A DNA stretch of 64,000 nt from Balaenoptera acutorostrata (lineage: Eukaryota; Chordata; Mammalia; Artiodactyla; Balaenopteridae), in assembly GCF_949987535.1 (NCBI RefSeq), contig NC_080075.1:43997536-44061535 (forward strand), given 5' to 3'. The stretch's first letter is position 1; each line of letters starts with the position of its first letter. A program made the translations under genes and the position numbers. Below, in pieces: positions 35,883-48,854 of the stretch. A model generated the notes under the pieces. The model worked only from the letters and a program-made list of their open reading frames with translations. It ran no database searches and was not told the origin of the DNA.

Positions 35883-36389
35883 ATGTACGTGGAATGAGAT
35901 GAAAAAATAAGATGGATTCCATTAGCCACAAGAGAACCAGCCTTATTAATTTTCAGTCACACCAAGTGGATGTTTTTTAAGTGACATTGTATCATTGAAC
36001 ACCCTTCTCAGCAAGTCTGTGCCTCAGTGCCTCTCTCTGCCTCCCCTCCAGCCTCTCTTTTCCTTCCCTTCTTCTGGGCCCCCAGGAAAGAACACAGGTG
36101 GCCCACCCTTCCACAGCGCGGTATAAGAAACACTGATAGATCCCACGATGGTCAATATTTTGTTATGTCATCACTCAATACCTGGTTGGGGTACAGCGTA
36201 AAAATAAAGCTCGTCTCGTACACTTTCGAAGCTTGGACACTTCAGGGCTCTGACTGTTGAGTCATTTACTGTAATTTATGTGTTTCAGAAGAATTGCAAT
36301 CATATCTTCTAGAGGTTCCAGATGCCAGGAAGCTTCCTCCTAAATTGTACCATCAATTTTCAATTTACTTAGATTTCTATAATTTTATG
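35882..36389. other. Non-coding unique DNA
   Basis: Nothing recognised. Confidence 0.4.
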
Positions 36390-36560
36390 ACTAGAGGGGG
36401 CTTTAGAATTGATTTAATCAAATTCTGTCATTTCACAGAAGAGAAAGGTGAGGCCCTGAAATGTTAAGTGAATTGTTATAGTACAAAGCTACTTGGTAGG
36501 TAAGTCAGTATGAGTTTTGCGGTCCTCCTGGTCTAGTCTTCTTAATACCACACTGAACTT
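36390..36560 (-). repeat. MIR SINE relic
   Basis: Reverse-orientation MIR: GTCATTTCACAGAAGAGAAA, GTGAGGCCCTGAAATGTTAA, GTGAATTG and GCTACTTGGTAGGTAAGTCA are in the expected order. Confidence 0.75.
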
Positions 36561-39388
36561 CAGTACTATACTCTATAATGAACTCTTCCATGTTCCTAGG
36601 AATTATATGGATCTCTCTACCAAAAATCAGTCTTTCCATTTAAATCTTAGCCTACTAAAGCAAGGGTGATCTCCAATGACCCACAAGAAAAAAAAGAATT
36701 TCCTACCAGAAAAACAAGAGAAGATGCTCAACTGCTTATGAAAAATCAAACCTGGATAGTCTGAGTTGCATGAAACAGCATAAGCACATTACTAATTCAT
36801 GCCAGGAACAGTCCTGTACTATGAAGAAAATATTAATATGATGAAAGCCTAGCCCATGAACTACCTGGAGAATATCTGTCAGCCGTAAGTGTTTCCACAC
36901 AGTAACAGGAATCACCACTTCATAGGCAGTGATGTGCCTGCCTTACTCCTCCACTGGGACCCACCCAAATAATCACCTCCACCGTCATCTACAGCTAACT
37001 TTGGTGTGTCTTCTACAGGAAGCATCAACTAAGGGCCAGGAACTGATAGCCTTCATTTATAGCCCAGCTCTAAAATGGAGCTACCCACTTTCTTCCCAGA
37101 GAGAGAGGAGAATGACTTCAAGGAGTACTACTTCAGGCTAGAAGATGATGCCATGATATCTCTAGGGAAACTCATCCTGTAGTCTTCTGATCATACCATC
37201 AATATCTCTAACCCATGGGCTACGTTTTGATCTCCATCTTTCTTGTCAACCTCAATTACTTTTTCAGGATGCATCTGGGGAAGGCTTCTAAACCCCTAGC
37301 AAACTGGGGCTCTATTACTCTTGAGGAATCTCATAACCAAGCCATACAACCTGCCTTATACCCCATTTTTTTCTATTCTGCCTTTCCCAAATAGTGCAGG
37401 GCAATGAAAGAAGTAGTGCAAGGCAGGAAATTCAGAGACTTGCATTCCAGTTCTGACATCTTAACTAACTACATAGCATTGAGAGAGTCGCTTGATCTTT
37501 CTGGGCCTTGGTTTCCTCATGTGCAAAATGGAATCACTGAAGGAGATGAGCTCAAATGTTTCTGGCAGCTGTAATATTCTGGGAACTTCTTATAGCACAG
37601 AACTATGTCAGACAGAGGATGCCAGAGATGATGAAGCCCCTGGAAGATATGGCTTAAAATTCTCTTAAGTACAGTGTCTAACAAATCTTGAGCCCCCAAC
37701 TAATAATCAAACTTCAAGGGAAAGAATCCCAGCACTATTTATTGCCCTGAAAGTTGCTGTGAAATACTAATGTCAAGTACTAGTGATGGTACTTGAATTA
37801 CTGTATGTACTCAGGTAATTACTGCATGTAATTTGCAAATATGCAACAGCATGTACATTGTAATGACAAGGGTAACAATACAGTTGATAACAACTTAGGC
37901 TTGCATAAGATTATTTTACTTAGAGTTTCAAAGTGTTTCACAAACATTGACTCATCTATTTTCTGAATACCAATAATGCAAAGTACAGCTGGGGACAGAA
38001 AAAGGGAGGGAGTGAAGAATATATGCACACTTCAGAGATGGGCAATCCAGGCCCGGACAAAAGTACTGATTTCCCCTGGGTGACACAAAGCCAGAAACAG
38101 ACCTGGGAACATGGACCCAGTTTCAGGGTGTGCAGCATGCTACTCAGAACACAAGCCTACCCCAGCTCCACTCTCCAGTTTACAGTGTGAAGTTTATGAC
38201 ATGGCTTTACCCAGGCACTTTAGAGTGTCAATTTCCTCTACAATTTTATAAAATATCATTCGGAAGGAGGAAGAAATTTATGCTTGCTCACTAAGAGTGC
38301 TCCTGCCTGCCCACCCTCTTGGGATAAGAGTTGGTTTCACCTGAACAGAGTTGCAAACACGACGCACACACTCAGTGCTGAGAAAGCTGTGGGGTTTGTT
38401 CTTAATTTAAAGAACGGCTCTGATTTTGGTACACATTTTAAGCATGCACTGTATAATACAAATCCACTGAATTCACTCAGACAGGAACAAGTTATGCCAT
38501 CCTAATGCTGTCTAGAAACCAGATGTATAGTTACTGTTTTCTTTCTCTTTCCTTTTTTTTTCTCTTGCTGCACAAAATTAGGTCCTCCGATACCGAGATT
38601 CTAGAGGCTCATCGTCTTGCAAAATATTCAGGTGCCTCACGATGATCTACAATAATAAACCTCCAATGCTATAGCAAAACACAGATAAAAATGTGAAAAT
38701 ATATATGCATGTATTTATAAAATGAAATATAGATGCGGTGTGAGAGAGCGAGATCACGAACACAAAGAGGAAGCAGGTAGGGAGGCAAGAATATAGCTTC
38801 CCTTCCAATCATGTGAACTGAAAAATAGAATGGATGCTCATTAAAGTAGTTTACCAGGACTCCAATTTGTTCTGTGATTAAGAGGTACTGGTTGGATGAG
38901 GTTGGTGAGGGAGATCAATATACTTGTCTTCATTCTTAATTCTTCTTTAATGTCTCTGTCTCCACAGGGCAAATGAATCACAGATGTAGAGTCAATCTTT
39001 ATCCACCAGGGGGCTGCACTTCAGGAAAAAACAAACAAACCCCCAAACCCAAAAAACAAAGATGGTTTGGACTACAGCAGATAAATCAGGTTGACCCCCA
39101 GGTCCCTCTATCCTCAAACTCCCAACGTTTGTTCAAGTGTTGTCCTGTTTCTGGCCAATAGACATACAGTTATGACACCTGGAGGACAGAGGGATTCGTG
39201 GAGAAAGTTACTCCTTGATCTTCAAATGAGATGATGGTGTAATGGACCTGACACCCCACTATGTTGTTCCTCCACATCCTCATCTTTCTCTACAACTCAA
39301 GCTAAGGGGAGTTCTTACATAAATCTCAGTGATGCCATCATCTGAAGCTCATAGTAACGAGATCCACCTTCCTCTCTCCAGGTCTCCC
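36561..39388. other. Non-coding DNA with MIR relics
   Basis: 37415-37590 is a plus-strand MIR (CTTGCATTCCAGTTCTGACA, CCTTGGTTTCCTCATGTGCA). 37905-38140 is a weaker reverse MIR (GAGATGGGCAATCCAGGC, GGTGACACAAAGCCAGAAAC). No gene seen in the rest. Confidence 0.55.
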
Positions 39389-39604
39389 AGGTTCAACCTC
39401 TCTGGAAGTGAGTCTTAGCCAGGGGTGATTTTGCCCTCGAGGGCACATGTGCAATGTCAGGAGACACTTTCGATTGTCACAACTACGGGGAGGAGTACTT
39501 CTGGCATCTAGTGGATAGAGACCAGGGATGCTGCTAAACATCTTACAGTGTACAGGACAGCCCCCTACAGCAAATAATTATCCAGCTCAAAACGAGAAGC
39601 CCTG
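39389..39604 (+). mobile_element. MER20 DNA transposon (hAT-Charlie, non-autonomous)
   Basis: About 216 bp, matching the known length. Landmarks: AGGGGTGATTTTGCCCTCGA, GTCAGGAGACACTTTCGATT, GTCACAACTACGGGGAGGAG, GGCATCTAGTGGATAGAG, CAGGGATGCTGCTAAACATC, and an end GAGAAGCCCTG. It carries no transposase. MER20 copies are known in other placental mammals as sources of hormone-responsive regulatory DNA; nothing here shows activity. Confidence 0.9.
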
Positions 39605-39803
39605 CTCTAAAGTGATAGGCAACACCTTGATGCATCCACCCAAGTGGCTGGTGACATAGCTCCCTGAACTCTGGATCCTTGACCCAGAATTACTTTAACA
39701 ATCTGAAATGTAGAATTCCTCCTGCTTCACAATGTGTATGTTGCGAAGATCTAAGTATAGGGCCATGCTCTCTGTCACATCTTCTCAAAAAGAGTTGGAG
39801 GTG

Positions 39804-40094
39804 GGGCTTCCCTGGTGGCACAGTGGTTGAGAATCTGCCTGCCAATGCAGGGGACACGGGTTCGAGCCCTGGTCTGGGAAGAGCCCACATGCCGCGGAGC
39901 AACTAGGCCTGTGAGCCACAACTACTGAGCCTGCGCGTCTGGAGCCTGTGCTCCGCAACAAGAGAGGCCGCGATAGTGAGAGGCCCGCGCACCGCGATGA
40001 AGAGTGGCCCCCACTTGCCACAACTAGAGAAAGCCCTCACACAGAAACAAAGACCCAACACAGCCAAAAATAAATAAATAATTTAAAAAAAAAA
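39804..40094 (+). mobile_element. CHR SINE
   Basis: A box TGGCACAGTGG (one change) and B box GGTTCGAGCCC. Direct repeats AAAAAGAGTTGGAGGTG at 39787-39803 and 40095-40111. The tail is AAATAAATAAAT then A-rich. Confidence 0.96.
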
Positions 40095-40111
40095 AAAAAG
40101 AGTTGGAGGTG

Positions 40112-42734
40112 ATTGATTCGGGGGACTGGAAAGGGGCTAGGAGGGTGGAAGGTTGATTTGTTGTTGTTGTTAGAAGCCTTCTGTGCCTATACTTTTTAAG
40201 TTATTTGTATGACAAAGGCTAAGCGTTTGTTAAAATCTGTCTCCTCTACTTCCTGGACACATAGACTACAATTCCCAGCCTCCTTTGCATTGGATGGCCA
40301 TGTGACTGACTCTTAGTCAAAAAAAAAAAAATGTGAGAGGAAGTAATAGTAGCATTTCTAGCACATTTCTAGGTCCAGTCATAATAATTTATCACATGAT
40401 CCTTTACCCTCTCTCTTTCCCTGACTCCTGGCCATACACCAAGTTCCCAGCAAAAGAATCCAAGGTCGAAACAGATGGTGGTTCCACCAGATCTAAGGAC
40501 CCTTGGTCCCTGAAGGACCATATTGAAGACCACTTGTTAACCAGCAACACTTTCACTGGACTTTAAGTGAATCAGAAATAAAATAACCCACTGAGAGTTG
40601 GGGATTGTTACAGCTAGCATTACTCAGCCTAAATTAATACAATATGCATGTATCATTCTAATTTAAAAATTATAATTCAAACACAAATAATGAAAAGTTA
40701 GTTTAAAAAATTTTGTAGAAAGCATGTTGCTGTCAAGTTTCTGTTCTAGACTTTCTATAATGCCACTGAAGGTTCTTTTTCTAAGGTAAACTGACCTATA
40801 TCACTTTCTACCTTAAAGCACTTCAGTGGTTTCCTGTTGCACTTAGTGTAATATTCTAAAATTCTTATCATGATTCACATGGCCCTTCACAATTGCAAAA
40901 GAACATAGCGTTTGAGGGAGGATAACAGGGGTGTGTTGATGAAAGGAAGAACTTTGCCTCCCATTACAGGAGTGTAGGGCCCAGATACCCCTTTCCATAC
41001 TGCTAGCAGCTGGCGTGTAGGCTCAGACAATCTAACACTCCTACTCAATATTTTATATCTTAAGGAAAGCAGCCTTGAGAATGTGGCTGCAATGGCACCA
41101 AATGTCCAAGACAGCAGTGGCAATGGCATGCATTACCCACTCTGTTCCTGCAATAAGGACTCATCTGTATTGCCCCGCTGCCTAATCTCTTTTAGATCTT
41201 TCCCATTTCTGAACTTGAATTTGGTTATTAAGTTTCCCTTTGATTCTGTGAGCAATTATAAATTTCTTTTCTGCTTTAGTTAACTAATTTTAGGATTTAT
41301 TGCTTGTAAGCAAAACCCTTGAGTGAGAGAACATCTGCCCTCACCTCCAGGACTATAAGTTCCATGAGGGCAGGAACTGTGTCTGTTTTCTTCAACATTA
41401 TATCTCTGCCTTGCTACACAGTGTCTAGTACCCAGTGAAGCTGACTGAATATTTTTGAATGAATGAATGAAGAATATCAGGCAAAATTTACACATCAGCA
41501 CTGACCCCCAACGGACCATCCTTCCACTCTAAAATCAAGATTTAATAAAGTGGGGGGTTAGTAGTACAAAGAAGGTAGGACTGAAGTGGAGGGGAACTGA
41601 CACCTGAGTGATGTGAGAGAGGAAAATGACGGGGAGAAGGCAGTGCTGATTAAAGGTTGTGCGGAAGAGTTTAACTCTATTGCCTCCTGCTGGACAGTGA
41701 GAGTAGTACAATAACTACAGCTTTCACTTAACTGCTGGCAAGTATTTCTCCTTCCCAAGTTCCCCAGCATGTGACTGCTTCCCAAAATGTGAAAGCTGAG
41801 TACTGGACAGTCAGAAAGCATAGGTTCCCATCCTGAAAAGTGATCCCACCTCTCTATCTCAGCATCCTGGCTCTACCTACTTCAACTACTTGGCAGATTG
41901 GTTTCAAGAATCCAATAAATAACGTATTTTATAATGCTCTGTGTATGGAAGGATCACTATGTGCACAATTCACCTTGGGAATAGCAACAAAAATCTCAAA
42001 GGAACACTTCCACCTCTCAAGAAAGCAGTATGTCTTTCTACAAGGTAGGCTGCAAATCCAGTTTACATTGTAATAATATGTTTTCTTCCATATGTCGAAA
42101 TCAGCCATTCTTGTTAGAACTGCTACCTGAGAGTGGAAATAAGTCATTTCATGGAGGTATCACTAAAAGAAAGAGGGTTTGTACAGAATCAATGAGGAAA
42201 GGAATCCAAATGAGATTTTAGAGAAGCTTTGTTTATACTTGGTGATATGGTGGAGCTGACGTCAGGTTTTCTTGGGAAACTTCATGCTCCCTTATTTTCC
42301 TCATTCAGGAGGAAGCCCATGAATTTTCTAATGAAGCATAATAATCACTGCAGACAGAAGCTACTTCTGAAATAGGAAGTACTCTGAAGTCTCATGGAAG
42401 ACAACAGAGACTTTAGCCAGCATGGCAAATCCTGGTAATTCCCGTCACAGAAGGGTAGAGTAAGCACCAGGGATGCCACTTCTTGGGGACAGAGCAAGAG
42501 GCTGGCCTATACTTTGCAATTTCAGTCTCCAGGAGGATTTTGAAGCTGCCATTGCATATATCAGCACACAGACTCTCCATCTGATGGCTTATGCCTAAAC
42601 AAGATTTGTTAAACTCTATCATTGAACACAAACTTAAAATTTGACTCCCTTCAAAATGTGAAAGTCCAAAGGGTAGAAAATATTTTGTGCAGGGTAATAT
42701 TTAAAAAAAAAATTCACAAGAGGATGACTCTGGA
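40112..42734. other. Non-coding DNA with L2 relics
   Basis: 40740-40900 is an L2 body fragment (TTAAAGCACTTCAGTGGTTT, CATGATTCACATGGCCCTTC). 41345-41472 is an L2 3' end (AAGTTCCATGAGGGCAGGAA, GAATGAATGAATGAAG). No gene recognised. Confidence 0.55.
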
Positions 42735-42860
42735 AAATCTGGGTTCTAATTCTGGCTCTGTCACCAAACTAACTTGGTCAAAAAATCATAACCGGCCCAG
42801 AAGTCATTTTCGTCATCTGTAAAATGAGAGTGTTGGAATAGAATGAGTGAATTTCAAAGA
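42735..42860 (+). repeat. MIR SINE relic
   Basis: GGGTTCTAATTCTGGCTCTG, then CGTCATCTGTAAAATGAGAG, in MIR order. Confidence 0.75.
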
Positions 42861-43037
42861 CTTTCTAGCAGTAGACTTCTCTCCTTTAATTCTTTAATTT
42901 GTCAACCTTTAATTCTTCTTAAATGTTCAGTAGATAAAACATGTAAGAATGGAAGAACCACTCTGCTTGGAGCACAGGGTAGAAACTGTGGACAGCAGTG
43001 GACAAGCTAAGCTCAGCACTTAACGTCCTTATTAACC

Positions 43038-43167
43038 CATGTTGCTGAAAACTCTGTTTTTTGACAGGTAAACAGAGCTTTTGATACTTCTGGATTTGCC
43101 TAATGAGGTTGATCTAACCTGAGGGATTTGAGCCCACTGTTTGGGGTACTCTCACAGCAGCAAGTTC
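43038..43167. repeat. Duplicated segment, copy A
   Basis: Starts CATGTTGCTGAAAA and ends CACAGCAGCAAGTTC. It matches 44989-45107 at about 95% over the shared bases: six substitutions, one 1-bp indel, and a 13-bp block present only here that lies between two TTTG copies. The flanks do not match, so the unit is discrete. I cannot match it to a known repeat family. Confidence 0.9.
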
Positions 43168-43827
43168 AGCTTTAAGACTGAGAACTTGTTTTGTGTGCAG
43201 AGTGAGAAGGGACTGAAGGTAAATGGGGATGGAGTGAAGAGGAGAGCAAAAGAGGACAACTGGCAAGTGTGGGGAAGGCATGCTTAGTCTCGTTCACAAC
43301 TGGACCTAATGTGGGCTCTGGCTGCCGCTTAAGCAATTGGTGGTTGGGAATCCTGGACGTTGAAGATGGACAAATGATGGTCCATCAGCAAGGATGTAGC
43401 AGGTGAGGGTCCCGATAACCAGCTGCGGCTGGCTGGGCTCTCTGATAAGAGACATCTCTGATATTTTCAGAGACTTTAAATCTTTGTGTGTAATGCAATG
43501 CCCACTCTAGCCCAAACTTCTGACTTTGCAGCAGGTGCTCGCTGGCTGCCGGTCAGGGGTTAAGCTAGTTTAGTTAATCCCTCACACAATGGCAGGGGTG
43601 CAGTGGGGTCAGTGTGCAGGGTCAAGACGGGGAGAACCACGGTGGGTGCAGAGACCTGCCTCTTTCCATAGTTCCCACATAAATCCCCTTCGAGCATCTC
43701 TCCCTCCAAAAGAGGAGCATACTTATCATCTTTATCAAACCATCAAAAAAGGGGGAAAAGAAGAGAAAACCCTCCCTTCCTGAAGTGTATAGTAAATTTG
43801 GGTGACCAAGATTTAAAACTATGTCCC
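43168..43827. other. Non-coding unique DNA
   Basis: Nothing recognised between duplicated copy A and the SINE. Confidence 0.4.
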
Positions 43828-44196
43828 TGGGGCTTCCCTGGTGGCACAGTGGTTGGGAGTCCACCTGCCAGTGCAGGGGACACGGGTTCGAGCCCTGGTC
43901 CGGGATGATCCCACATGCCGCGGAGCAACTAAGCCCGTGCACCATGACTACTGAGCCTGCGCTCTAGAGCCCGCGAGTCACAACTACTGAGCCTGCACGC
44001 CACAACTACTGAAGCCCGCGCACCTAGAGCCCGTGCTCCGCAACAAAGAGAAGCCACCGCAATGAGAAGCCTGCGCACGCAACGAAGAGTGGCAGCCGCT
44101 CGCCACAACTAGAGAAAGCCCGTGTGCAGCAAGGAAGACCCAACACAGCCAAAAAAATAAACAAAAAGTAAATAAAAAGTAAAAATAAAATAAAAT
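43828..44196 (+). mobile_element. CHR SINE, long form
   Basis: A box TGGCACAGTGG and B box GGTTCGAGCCC. As at 12.8 kb, the CACAACTACTGA module is repeated, giving about 369 bp including an A-rich AAATAAAA-type tail. Direct repeats AAAACTATGTCCC (43815-43827) and AAAACTGTGTCCC (44197-44209) differ at one base. Confidence 0.95.
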
Positions 44197-44209
44197 AAAA
44201 CTGTGTCCC

Positions 44210-44988
44210 CAGGCTCAGTTCAAATCTGGCCAAACGTGATGCTACCATTTGAAAGTTTCAACCAGCCGGAGAAAGAAGTTCTTACTTCAGAAACTCAAAT
44301 GCACTGATTAAAAGTGAGTGTCACAAACACACACTCCAATATCATCAAGAGCGAGTCAGAATCCACACCCGAGTTAACAGGAAACTCGGTGGAGGAGAGT
44401 CAGAGTTGCCACTGAAACAAAAGCCCTTGCTCTGAATGCCAGCTCAGCAGGCAGCGCTGGCCTTTTCAATGGGACTCACTCTTTGATGTGTGTTTTTTAA
44501 CTGCAACTTTCATGTGGTGATGGAAGAAGCTCGGAGCAAGGTGGTAGCATTATGTGAAGACCAACGCTTTCATATGCCCTTTGCCCTTCAACAGCACCAG
44601 ACAGACAAAGAAGAACCACATAGCCGGGAGAAGCCTACCTGTTTTTTAAAGAATATCCTTGCGAGCAGAATCTAACAGGGTGAGAAGGAGAACACTCTTC
44701 AATGGCAGAAAAAAAATGTTTGGTGCGGCCACTTAGAGAGAGAGATTTGGCTTAAAATAAGAGTTCACTTACAGCTTCACTTGGATCATAACCCAGATTA
44801 AAATTATTTGTGTCCAATTAGTTTAAAATGCAATAGCCCCGTGTGTGGCAAGTCTTTCACACATTTATTTTCAGACCTGGAGCCCTGGGAAACTATACAG
44901 GTGTGTCTTATTTTGCATAATACATACATTCCTGGGAAGGCTGAGTGGAAGTGAAGCTTCATATAAGAGGTACACGCCCTTTTTAAAG
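44210..44988. other. Non-coding unique DNA
   Basis: No gene or repeat recognised. Confidence 0.4.
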
Positions 44989-45107
44989 CATGTTGCTGAA
45001 AATTCTTATTTTTTGACGGGTAAACAGAGCTTTTGATACTTCTGGGTTTGCCTAATGAGGTTGATTTAACCTGAGGGATTTGGGGTACTCTCACAGCAGC
45101 ACGTTCC
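44989..45107. repeat. Duplicated segment, copy B
   Basis: Partner of 43038-43167 in the same orientation, 1.95 kb away. It lacks the 13-bp block found in copy A. Loss between the flanking TTTG repeats would explain this. Confidence 0.9.
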
Positions 45108-47884
45108 TACAGGGGCGCTTTCAAAGCTGTTCTGGGTCAGCTTACTCAAAAAGGTCACAAGAAGGAGCCAGAAAAGCACCTGATAGCATTGGGTAGGGAC
45201 AGGAAACTAGGAATTCTTCTTAGCTACTCCATGGAAACACATATTACAGGACATTTTCTAGAACTGGGATGGGGGCTGGCTTTTCTCAGGAGCCCTGAGA
45301 GAGGGAGAAGTCTTGTGTTCACAGAACAGGATGGGATGTTATTCTGGGTAACGTTCCCACAGAGCCCACGTTCCACAGAAAGTCAAGGGTTCAGAAGGTG
45401 GTGGTCAAACGTGGTCCCCTTAGCCGGCAAGAGGGAAGCTCAGACAGAACAACGAGCCTCTCACATCCTCGGGGGGCACGGGAGCTGGACTGGGGGGGAG
45501 GTCAACTAAGTAGGAAGAAGATGAAAAAGAAGAAAAGGAAGAGCAGGAGAGGGGGAAATAAAGAAGCAGGAGTTTTCCATATATAATGGTAAAGGCTAAA
45601 GGGACACAGGACTAAATGCACGATGTTTTACAGGACTGGTTGCATATGAAATCATTAACAAAGTCCAGGATGTTATTATTAGGTGTCTGCCCACATTCCC
45701 TGCACTACACCCCGTCTCTTGAAGCTGAATGAATGTATTTTTAGAACAAATAAAAGGAAATCCTACTTTTTAGAGAAAGCAGCAAACTGAGTCACCAAGA
45801 CGTGGCTAATTGAAAGTTTGAAAACTATATTTTTAATATTTTTCCATTTTTTATAATGTTCAGTAAGCCACTGCTGATACGGAGGTTTTACGAGACTTTC
45901 CAGATGTTTAGAGCACAGCTCCATCCTTCTCCTGACAATAGCCCTATGCTCTACCAGCCCCTATGATGGCATCCATCCCAGCACATTATAGCAGTTTTTA
46001 CCATCCTCGCTCGTGGAGCACTAAAGCTGGCTCCGTGCACCTTCCAGGCCCCCCCACCAGCCCCACAGTGGGAGATGACTGGACATCCCCAGCTCAGTCG
46101 TGTCCTCACGCCCGGACACCAGCTACTTTTTCCTCTGGAGTGTCTTTTCCCGCCCTACAGCCTCTGGGCAGCTCTGACTTCACTTGTGATACACAGCCCA
46201 GCTCTCACCTTCCCCAAGTCACCCTCACTGATCCCTCCTTCGTAAAGGGCTCCCTCCTGTACTTCCCCAGCCCCCAGAAGTTACTCTCCCCTCGCGCCCA
46301 TCTAGAGAAATCGCAGCCACCTCTTAAGTGTTCATCCCCGGCCAGTCTGAGCGCTGTGAGGGCAGGGAGTGGGCCTTAGTCCATGTTGTCCCAGCAGCGC
46401 CTGTCACAGCGCCAGGTAGACACTCACCTGCCATTGCTCAGGACGCGCTGTCACAGAGGAGCCAGCAGGTGGCCTCCACCGCATCCCTTTGTTGCCCTGT
46501 CCGAGGCACCATCTGACCCAAGCTGACATGTTTTATGGTCCAAAAGCATGGAGTCCAGCAGTATGACAGGTTTCCCCATCATTTTCATCCGTTTTACGGG
46601 CTATACTCTGAAGAAGGTAGCACTAAGTGTGAGAGAAAACCAGCCACTGCCCACATAAATGAAATGTCATGTTGGCACAAGCTTTATAGTAAGTAAAGTT
46701 CCACACCACTGGAGAGAGGGTTTCTTGTGCTTTGAGCGAGGAAAACTGGAGAGAGCTTCATTTCATGTTGAGTAGTAAGTATATAGACTTCCAGGGACTC
46801 ACCAGTGCCCTGCAGGGTCCCCAAACTCATTACAAACCCACACAACGAAGCTACCAGGAAAAAGTGGATATTCTCTCTCTGTTCAATGACCATCCTCTGA
46901 CTAAAGGGCACTACAATCCTCAAAGCGCTTGTGTAAGCGGAAGGTAGTCAATGCCTCGTGGACAACAGATCTTTAAACTACTGGGCACCTCTGAACAGAA
47001 GTCTCCCTCAGGCCTCTATTTTATTTTATTTTTTCATCCCCATCCTTCGTTCATGGCCTTGAGAAAGCTCTCCTTCAAGTATGCACAACGATCCTCAAGC
47101 ACTTGGGATTGACTGGGCCTTTCTGGGCTAAGGGCTCAAGGGTCTAATCCTGCCCCTAGCACGGCTCCTATTCTGACATAGCGCCTCCATGGAACCCCAG
47201 GGTAGGGTGAGTACAATATCATATGTTTCTTCAGGGGACAAGGGTTGCTAACTACCCAAAAGTACACTGCCTACTCAGGACATGTTGTGCATTCTGAAAA
47301 CGCGTGAGTGCTCTTCTGGCTTCGTGAAGAAGGTAAAAGCAAGAAAGTGGATTAAATGGACAAACAACATCCTACTTCAGATTTGGCTATTACATTGTCT
47401 TCAGTGAAGTGTTTCTAATGTTCTTGAAGCTTGCAAATAATGAAAAGGGTATTCCCCCATTGAAATCCGAGTAAATATGCTGTAATTGGTTTAGAGTGCC
47501 TTTAATACTAGTGTTCTCACATTTTAAAACTCTTTTCTTCCAAGTTTCAATAACATGTTCTTGAAAGATATACTCTCTAAGTAATTCTTTGTCCTCAAGA
47601 AAACACTCAAATCACTTTTCCAAACTGATGGTCTGGCATCCTTCCAGAACTGATTTAGAAGTTATGGCTCACACCCCACGTCTGAGTCTTCTAACCTTGG
47701 CACATTCCTTAGTCCCAGGAATAGGGTTGGCAGTTGGGAAGGATGGCTATAAAAAGAGAGAGCTGCTTGTATCTAGCTCTGTTTAGCAAATTTTGCTTTC
47801 ATGAAAATCCTAGAGAGTCGAAAAGGCATTGCCAAGATACCTACAAGATTTCACTAACCTGTCAGACCATTCCATGTGCCGTCA
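45108..47884. other. Non-coding DNA with an L2 relic
   Basis: 46040-46440 resembles L2 (CACTGATCCCTCCTTCGTAA, GAGGGCAGGGAGTGGGCCTT, ending CACTCACCTGCCATTGCTCA). 45515-45560 is a purine-rich GAAGAA/AGG run. The 138-codon frame at 45963-46379 lies within the L2-like stretch and is not a gene. Confidence 0.5.
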
Positions 47885-48150
47885 CACTCAAAACAATTAA
47901 AATTTGTATAGTGCTTTATAGTTTGCGAACACTTTCATATTCATTATCTTATTTGATCAATATAATAATCTGGAAAACATGCAGAGTGAATATTATTACC
48001 CCCACTTGATAGGTAAAGATACTGAGGCTCAGAGGGAGTTATGTTCAAGATTACCCAGCTAATTAATGCCTGAGCTGAGGAAGAAACTCGGTCTCTAGGC
48101 AGCCGGTTTGGTTCTCTTTCCACTGTACCATGCTGCCTCCTGAGAAGCCT
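47885..48150 (-). repeat. MIR SINE relic, nearly complete
   Basis: Reverse MIR with ordered landmarks: TATAGTGCTTTATAGTTTGC, CATATTCATTATCTTATTTG, CCCCACTTGATAGGTAAAGA, CTGAGGCTCAGAGGGAGTTA, ATTACCCAGCTAATTAATG, and CTGTACCATGCTGCCTCC at the tRNA-like end. Confidence 0.85.
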
Positions 48151-48840
48151 TTGGCTCCAGACCATCGGTTTCCAATCTGCTTCTGATGATGGCTAGATTG
48201 CTCATAGCACCAGTCATACCAGACCAAAGAGAAGAGATCATGGTCACTGTGAGGAATACCACCTCCAAGCAGAATTCAAGTAGGCACTGGTGGACATATC
48301 AATAGAGGAAAAAGTCCCTTACCCACAGCATCTTATAACTCCAGCACGAGCACTCATTTTCACTAATGTGCAATTTCTCTCAAAGCTCTTCGGAGTTAGG
48401 GGTTTGCTTTGCCTACTGTGAGAAAGGCAACCACCAAGCTAAACTGGGCCCTCAGGCATGCACCCAGCTTTCTCAGAAGCCAATACTGTTTAGATGGAGT
48501 CCTTCCATGCACATCTCCCAGGATGGTTTTAGACAGCCTATGAGAATACTTTATTTCCTTTAAAACAAGTAACCTAGAAAATGAAATAACACATATTAGA
48601 TTAAGCTCGGTCCCATTTGGCTAATTCAGAAGTTAATGGAAGGTCTCTTTTGGTCATCGGTATTGGCAGAGACACATTTAGTGAAACTCTCGTGGGAACC
48701 GCACACAGGTACAGTAGCAGCTCTTACCCATAAATTAAGACTGGCACTTAAAGGCAGCTTTTTCCTCTCTAAGAGGGTGCCATTCAGGTTTCTCTTGATA
48801 AAGGGCTTGCTTATCAAACTCCCCCCAAAATACAAAGAAT
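48151..48840. other. Non-coding unique DNA
   Basis: Nothing recognised. Confidence 0.4.
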
Positions 48841-48854
48841 AAGAGAGATGGGGC

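Noticed and set aside
45963..46379. 138-codon Pro/Ser-rich frame
   Set aside because: Falls largely within an L2-like stretch; composition is typical of the C-rich L2 3' region.
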